Shown here: positions 60,417-64,000 of the stretch, in pieces | Layout: each line of letters opens with the position of its first letter | How positions within the stretch are numbered: position 1 is the stretch's first letter | Source of the DNA: Maylandia zebra | Taxonomy: Eukaryota; Chordata; Actinopteri; Cichliformes; Cichlidae | Assembly: GCF_041146795.1 (NCBI RefSeq) | Contig: NC_135167.1 | Span: 8,910,954-8,974,953, forward strand | Direction of reading: 5' to 3' | Length of the DNA stretch: 64,000 nt | Program-made: the position numbers and the translations under genes | The notes under the pieces: generated by a model | The model's database searches: none | Told to the model about the DNA's origin: nothing | What the model saw: only the letters and a program-made list of their open reading frames with translations

Positions 60417-61289
60417 ATGAATTTGGAAGAGTACTTCAAAAGAATTGGTTTCCATGGCTCCTATGATAAACTGGACCTTGCAACACTGAAGCTGATCCAC
60501 AGGCAGCACATTATGTCCATTCCATTTGAGAACCTCAGCATCCACTGTGGAGAGAAAATAATCATGGACCTTGAGGTTATCTTCAATAAGGTTGTGAGGG
60601 GTACCCGTGGAGGTTGGTGCTTTGAGAACAACTACCTGTTTAGCTGGGTGCTGAGACAAATGGGCTATGACACTACAACCTTGGGCTCCAGAGTTTTCGA
60701 CACGAGCATTAATGACTTTGAATCCCAGGAAGTACATCTCATTAACAAGGTCATCATTGAGGGGAAGGCTTATATAGCAGATGTAAGTTTTGGATTATCT
60801 GGCCAAATACGGGAGCCCCTCGAGCTCATCTCTGGAAAGGAACAGCCTCAGGATGGAGGCGTCTTTCGCTTCATATGCAAGGACAATTTGTGGATGCTGG
60901 AGAAGACTGGCAGAAGAACGGAGGTTCCTAACCCAGAATTTGCTAAATCAAGTCTGGTCAACCGGAAGGAGACGCGACTGATCCACTGCTTCAGCTTGGA
61001 GCCTCGTGAGCCAGATCATTTCTTTCAAGTGAACAATGACCTCCAGACAGACCCCACCTCACTGTTCACCAACAAGTCCATCTGCTCTTTGCAGACGCCC
61101 ACAGGATTCACAGCGCTGGTTGGCTTGATCTACAGTGAGGTCATATTTAAGCCAGATGAAGGTGTTGATCTCTATAACATGAAAAACATAACAGAAGATG
61201 AACTAGAGGCTGTGCTGATGGAGAAGTTCAAAGTGAAGCTGCAGAACAAAATGCAGGCTGTAAACAGAAGAGTAGTCCTTGAATTTTAG
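60417..61289 (+). CDS. nat: Arylamine N-acetyltransferase, third tandem copy (nat3)
   Basis: Intact, 290 residues, single coding exon; acceptor at 60410-60411, ATG five bases in. Triad Cys68, His107 (QEVHLINKV) and Asp122 (YIADVSFG) conserved. Departures near the active site are RGTRGGWCFENNYLFSW, so Phe69 replaces the Leu69 of the other two copies. Loop residues are L127 and G129 (LSGQIREPLE). The C-terminus is RRVVLEF instead of YTL; in NATs the C-terminal residues pack near the CoA/acceptor cleft, so this may matter. AATAAA at 61421-61426 is the likely polyadenylation signal. I infer a functional enzyme with altered substrate preference. Confidence 0.97.
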   Translation: MNLEEYFKRIGFHGSYDKLDLATLKLIHRQHIMSIPFENLSIHCGEKIIMDLEVIFNKVVRGTRGGWCFENNYLFSWVLRQMGYDTTTLGSRVFDTSINDFESQEVHLINKVIIEGKAYIADVSFGLSGQIREPLELISGKEQPQDGGVFRFICKDNLWMLEKTGRRTEVPNPEFAKSSLVNRKETRLIHCFSLEPREPDHFFQVNNDLQTDPTSLFTNKSICSLQTPTGFTALVGLIYSEVIFKPDEGVDLYNMKNITEDELEAVLMEKFKVKLQNKMQAVNRRVVLEF

Positions 61290-61420
61290 AAAATTACTCC
61301 TTATACATCCTGCTTGGGAACACTGGCATGAATGAAGCTCCCTGGCTTTCTGTTTATTTGAAAGATTATCAGTGGTGTTGAATGTGTTTTGTATGACTAT
61401 AAATGATACACTTGCATGGA

Positions 61421-61426
61421 AATAAA
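61421..61426 (+). terminator. nat: nat3 polyadenylation signal
   Basis: First AATAAA after the nat3 stop, within an A-rich AAAATAAAAT series up to about 61452. Confidence 0.6.
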
Positions 61427-61452
61427 AAAAATTAAAATAAAATAAAATAAAA

Positions 61453-62060
61453 AAGTCAAGGCATCATTTCAGTCTGGTTTTGTTTTTGTTTGTTTTTTTC
61501 CTTCTATCTTCCCCTCCATACAGTTCTGCAAGTTCAGAGATGGAAGAAAACATATCAGTGAATTGTCTAGTATTTGATTATTATTATTATTTTATTTTTG
61601 TTTTTAAGGCTTTTAGAACGGTAAAACGTATAAACAGATCAAGGTCAAGATGAACATATTTTCATTTTCCAAATATCACTCAATTGATTTCTAGTCTTAA
61701 CTAAATAAAATCAATTGAAGTCTGCATTGTCCCTCTGACAGAAAGGTGACCAGTCCAAGGTGTACCCCTGCTTCTCCCATTGTGATGGCTAGAATAGGAT
61801 TCCAGAACAATGCCATCTCTGTGATCCTGAACTATGTGCGGGTGGATGGATTCAAACAATCATTGGACTATCTCAAATCTGTCTGCTCAAAGATTTCAAA
61901 CTATTAGATGCTTGCATTTTCTCCCATGTAGTTTTTATGTAATCATATCAAACTACTTTCCATTCGTAAGAGCGCTTTCTGGAACATAGAAACCAGGTTT
62001 TCTTGACTGTTACATAAGCGAAACCTGCCGTCCATGCAGTTTGCCTGCAGCAGGCGGGAC
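61453..62060. other. nat3-cnep1r1 intergenic region
   Basis: About 0.6 kb. A T-rich run near 61480-61500 and TTATTATTATTATTT near 61578; nothing else recognised. Confidence 0.6.
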
Positions 62061-62207
62061 TTCAACGTTGGCACCGCCCCTTATTTGGGTCACACCCAAT
62101 CATATTAGCTGCGCACACACTCGATCAGGATTGGTCAGCAGGCCTGTCCTACAGCTGAGGGGAAGGGTGTTGTAGCTGCTTCTCAGACCATAGACAGTGG
62201 TTCAGAC
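62061..62207 (+). promoter_or_regulatory. cnep1r1: cnep1r1 promoter and 5' UTR
   Basis: A GC box (CCGCCCC, 62074-62080) is followed by CCAAT at 62096-62100 and an inverted ATTGG at 62130-62134, about 34 bases apart. This is a typical NF-Y-type housekeeping promoter without TATA. The ATG lies about 75 bases further on. Confidence 0.6.
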
Positions 62208-62232
62208 ATGAACTCCTTGGAACAGGCCGAAG
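62208..62232 (+). CDS. cnep1r1: cnep1r1 exon 1
   Basis: ATG through the first base of Asp9 (MNSLEQAE); donor GTAATC. Confidence 0.93.
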
Positions 62233-64000
62233 GTAATCAACAGTAAAAGCGACTCAAATTAATCAAATGTAAAGTTTCAGCGGGTATAGTCGTTGCAGCC
62301 AAAGCCACGGAATGTTTACTGAGCAAACGTCTTAAGATGGATTGTGAAATTTTGGCGTAATAATGCGTTAGCCGGCTAGTTTTCTTAGCATGCTCGTTAG
62401 CCTAACTGACAAAACATTCAGCCACTGATACCCTTAATTATTTACACGCAAACACATGTTTAATTGTTAAATCCCCCCGCTTTTGTAACTGGGATCGTAG
62501 AGTCATAGCCAGCAACTTTTTTTTTATTTTTACATATGTAGGGAATATGATCAGCTTGGAAGTGAAAGTGTAGCAAACCTACAGGGCATTTAACAGCTTC
62601 ATTTTAAGTAATGGTGGGTTTCTGTCTTCAGTTTACAACTTTGAGTGATGACACCAACTGAGCTATAGGGCTAAGGCTGGCTTTATTTTAAGATTGAATT
62701 TCATGACATTCTTTTGGGGAAGAGACTAAAAAAAGCTTTTCTGGGGATACCTGCGTAATCCTTGGTCCAAACACAGCGTCTGCTCATGGTCCTGTTGTTT
62801 TGTTGCAGACCTGAAGGCCTTTGAGAGAAGACTGACAGAGTATGTCTCCTGTTTGCAACCTGCCACAGGCAGGTGGAGAAGTAAGTGACAACAGCAGAGA
62901 AGTTACAATGGTTGACATCTTTTTGATATTGCAATTAACCTGAAAGAAGTTCATGTTGATCTCAAACTGCAACTATTAGCTAAAGCTCTACGGTGAGTTG
63001 ATTTAAATATCTTGTTCTTATGTTTTCTTTCAGTGATACTGATAGTGGTGTCTGTCTGTACAGCTACTGGAGCTTGGAACTGGTTAATAGACCCAGACAC
63101 ACAGAAAGTAAGTATTTGTCGAGAAAGTCTGACTCGAAGAGAAATCAGAGGTATATATATATCCCTTGTATTGAACAGTATGGCCAACAGGGATAAGTGG
63201 TATCATTAGGTAACTTTTGATCCAATAAAAGCAGCCTCATGCATTAATAGATAATTGTTCATGTATTAGTACAGTTTAGGTGAGTTCTAATCAAGGTATA
63301 GTGTCTGCACATGTGTTTTAACTATAACTGACCACATTGTCAAATTTTAGGCTAGTCTTATAAGAAGTTTTTCTGTCCCTTAAGCCTCTTTTCTATCTCT
63401 GCCTGTCTGAATATCTCCATCAGCTGTAGCATATCTCAAACGTTTAGCTTGTCTCCCTGGATGTGTTCATGGTTTGAGGTCTCCATCTTTCTGAAAAATT
63501 TTCATTCCTCATTCTATAGAAGACCAGCCAGATTTGAAGATGGTTTCCAGATTTTTGTATTTATTTATATCTTACAGTGTCTTTGACAGGATTAATGAAG
63601 TCATTCAAAATTTTACCTTCATTCTTTTCTAAATCTCCAAGTTAAAGGTCCTTGAAGTGCATATGGGCGTGCTGAAATCTTGTCTTTCTTCATTTGTCTT
63701 TCATGCATTTCTGAGCCTCCATAACTTCATAAGTAAAGCCAGTGGCAACATAAAAATTTCAAAATTGAAAGTTACATTTAAAAAGAAATACATTTTTCAT
63801 CCACCCAGAAGTGTCACTTTTAATTAATAATAATTTGGTATTAATTAATTAATTAATTTCTATGTCATAAAATAGCAGACACAAGCACTGGTGCTAGATG
63901 TTGTCATCACATCCTAAAAAAAACATCTGTAAAAGTAAATATTTTCTCACCCAGATTGATGTTGCTTTGTTTCCTTTTGTTATGCAGGTATCTTTCTTTT
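62208..64000 (+). CDS. cnep1r1: Cnep1r1, regulatory subunit of nuclear envelope phosphatase (5' part; runs off the window)
   Basis: Exons 62208-62232, 62809-62880, 63034-63107 and 63988-64000 (cut by the edge), all with GT/AG junctions and matching phases. The product begins [20 protein letters not shown], continues [20 protein letters not shown] and then [20 protein letters not shown], nearly identical to vertebrate CNEP1R1 (TMEM188, about 125 residues). About 62 residues are inside the window. [15 protein letters not shown]-type sequence (about residues 33-47) is the first of two membrane segments. The protein binds and stabilises CTDNEP1 at the nuclear envelope/ER, where the complex dephosphorylates lipins and so controls phosphatidate and membrane lipid synthesis. 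The remaining C-terminal part lies beyond 64000. Confidence 0.96.
62233..62808 (+). other. cnep1r1: cnep1r1 intron 1, nothing recognised
   Basis: 576 bp; early part has moderate CG content typical of a 5' CpG shore. Confidence 0.8.
62809..62880 (+). CDS. cnep1r1: cnep1r1 exon 2
   Basis: Acceptor TTGCAG, donor GTAAGT. Encodes [20 protein letters not shown] and then GRWR plus the first base of Met. Confidence 0.95.
63034..63107 (+). CDS. cnep1r1: cnep1r1 exon 3
   Basis: Acceptor CTTTCAG, donor GTAAGT. Encodes [20 protein letters not shown] and then PDTQK, including the first membrane segment. Confidence 0.95.
63108..63987 (+). other. cnep1r1: cnep1r1 intron 3, nothing recognised
   Basis: 880 bp AT-rich intron with a TTAATTAATTAATTAA run near 63842-63857. 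Confidence 0.8.
63988..64000 (+). CDS. cnep1r1: cnep1r1 exon 4 (partial, cut by window edge)
   Basis: Acceptor TATGCAG, then codons for VSFF, the expected continuation after DTQK. Confidence 0.85.

Noticed and set aside
1-64000. CRISPR arrays, bacterial operons or prophage
   Set aside because: Spliced vertebrate genes throughout; the direct repeats are microsatellites or transposon target duplications, with no spaced repeat array.

Overview
The window is eukaryotic and most likely from a ray-finned fish. The genes have short coding exons with GT/AG splice junctions, large introns, CA microsatellites and many teleost-type transposable elements (Tc1/mariner relics, hAT and piggyBac-like miniature elements, LINE tails, a tRNA-headed SINE). 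A spiny-rayed (percomorph) fish, possibly a cichlid, is my inference from the look of the repeats. No alignment was run.

Layout. (1) 1-9.1 kb is gene-poor and holds decayed repeats: a LINE reverse-transcriptase relic, a LINE tail, a large inverted repeat, and a Tc1 relic split by a younger LINE copy. (2) 13416-46539, minus strand: a complete eight-exon gene for the Ajuba/Zyxin-family LIM protein Wtip. Its long, serine-rich first exon carries eleven SPR(S/T/A)S motifs, followed by three LIM domains spread over seven small exons and a PDZ-binding C-terminus. The two largest introns (about 16 and 8.7 kb) contain nested transposons. The 3' UTR may run to about 9.2 kb. (3) 47942-49354, minus strand: sdr42e1, a 3-beta-HSD/SDR-type NAD(P)-dependent enzyme with a C-terminal membrane anchor (two coding exons). 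(4) 50.7-61.4 kb, plus strand: three tandem arylamine N-acetyltransferase (NAT) genes. Each is a 290-residue, single-coding-exon gene with an intact Cys68-His107-Asp122 triad and non-coding 5' exons. (5) 62208-64000, plus strand: the 5' half of cnep1r1, regulatory subunit of the nuclear-envelope lipin phosphatase; the fourth exon runs off the right edge.

How the parts relate. sdr42e1 and nat1 are head to head, with about 1.3 kb between sdr42e1 exon 1 and the inferred nat1 first exon. The nat3 upstream region carries collinear matches to this interval and to the sdr42e1 intron, so the duplication that made the array seems to have copied part of the neighbouring gene. The nat2 and nat3 coding units share a second non-coding 5' exon that nat1 lacks. 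A SINE sits in the nat2 5' intron, and the matching nat3 position is an empty site, so the SINE inserted after the nat2/nat3 duplication. The enzymes could serve xenobiotic (NAT) and steroid-like (SDR42E1) metabolism, but nothing here shows that neighbouring genes act in one pathway.

I found no rRNA, tRNA gene, CRISPR array or clearly new biological system. The most informative parts are the mosaic history of the NAT array and the datable nested transposon insertions.
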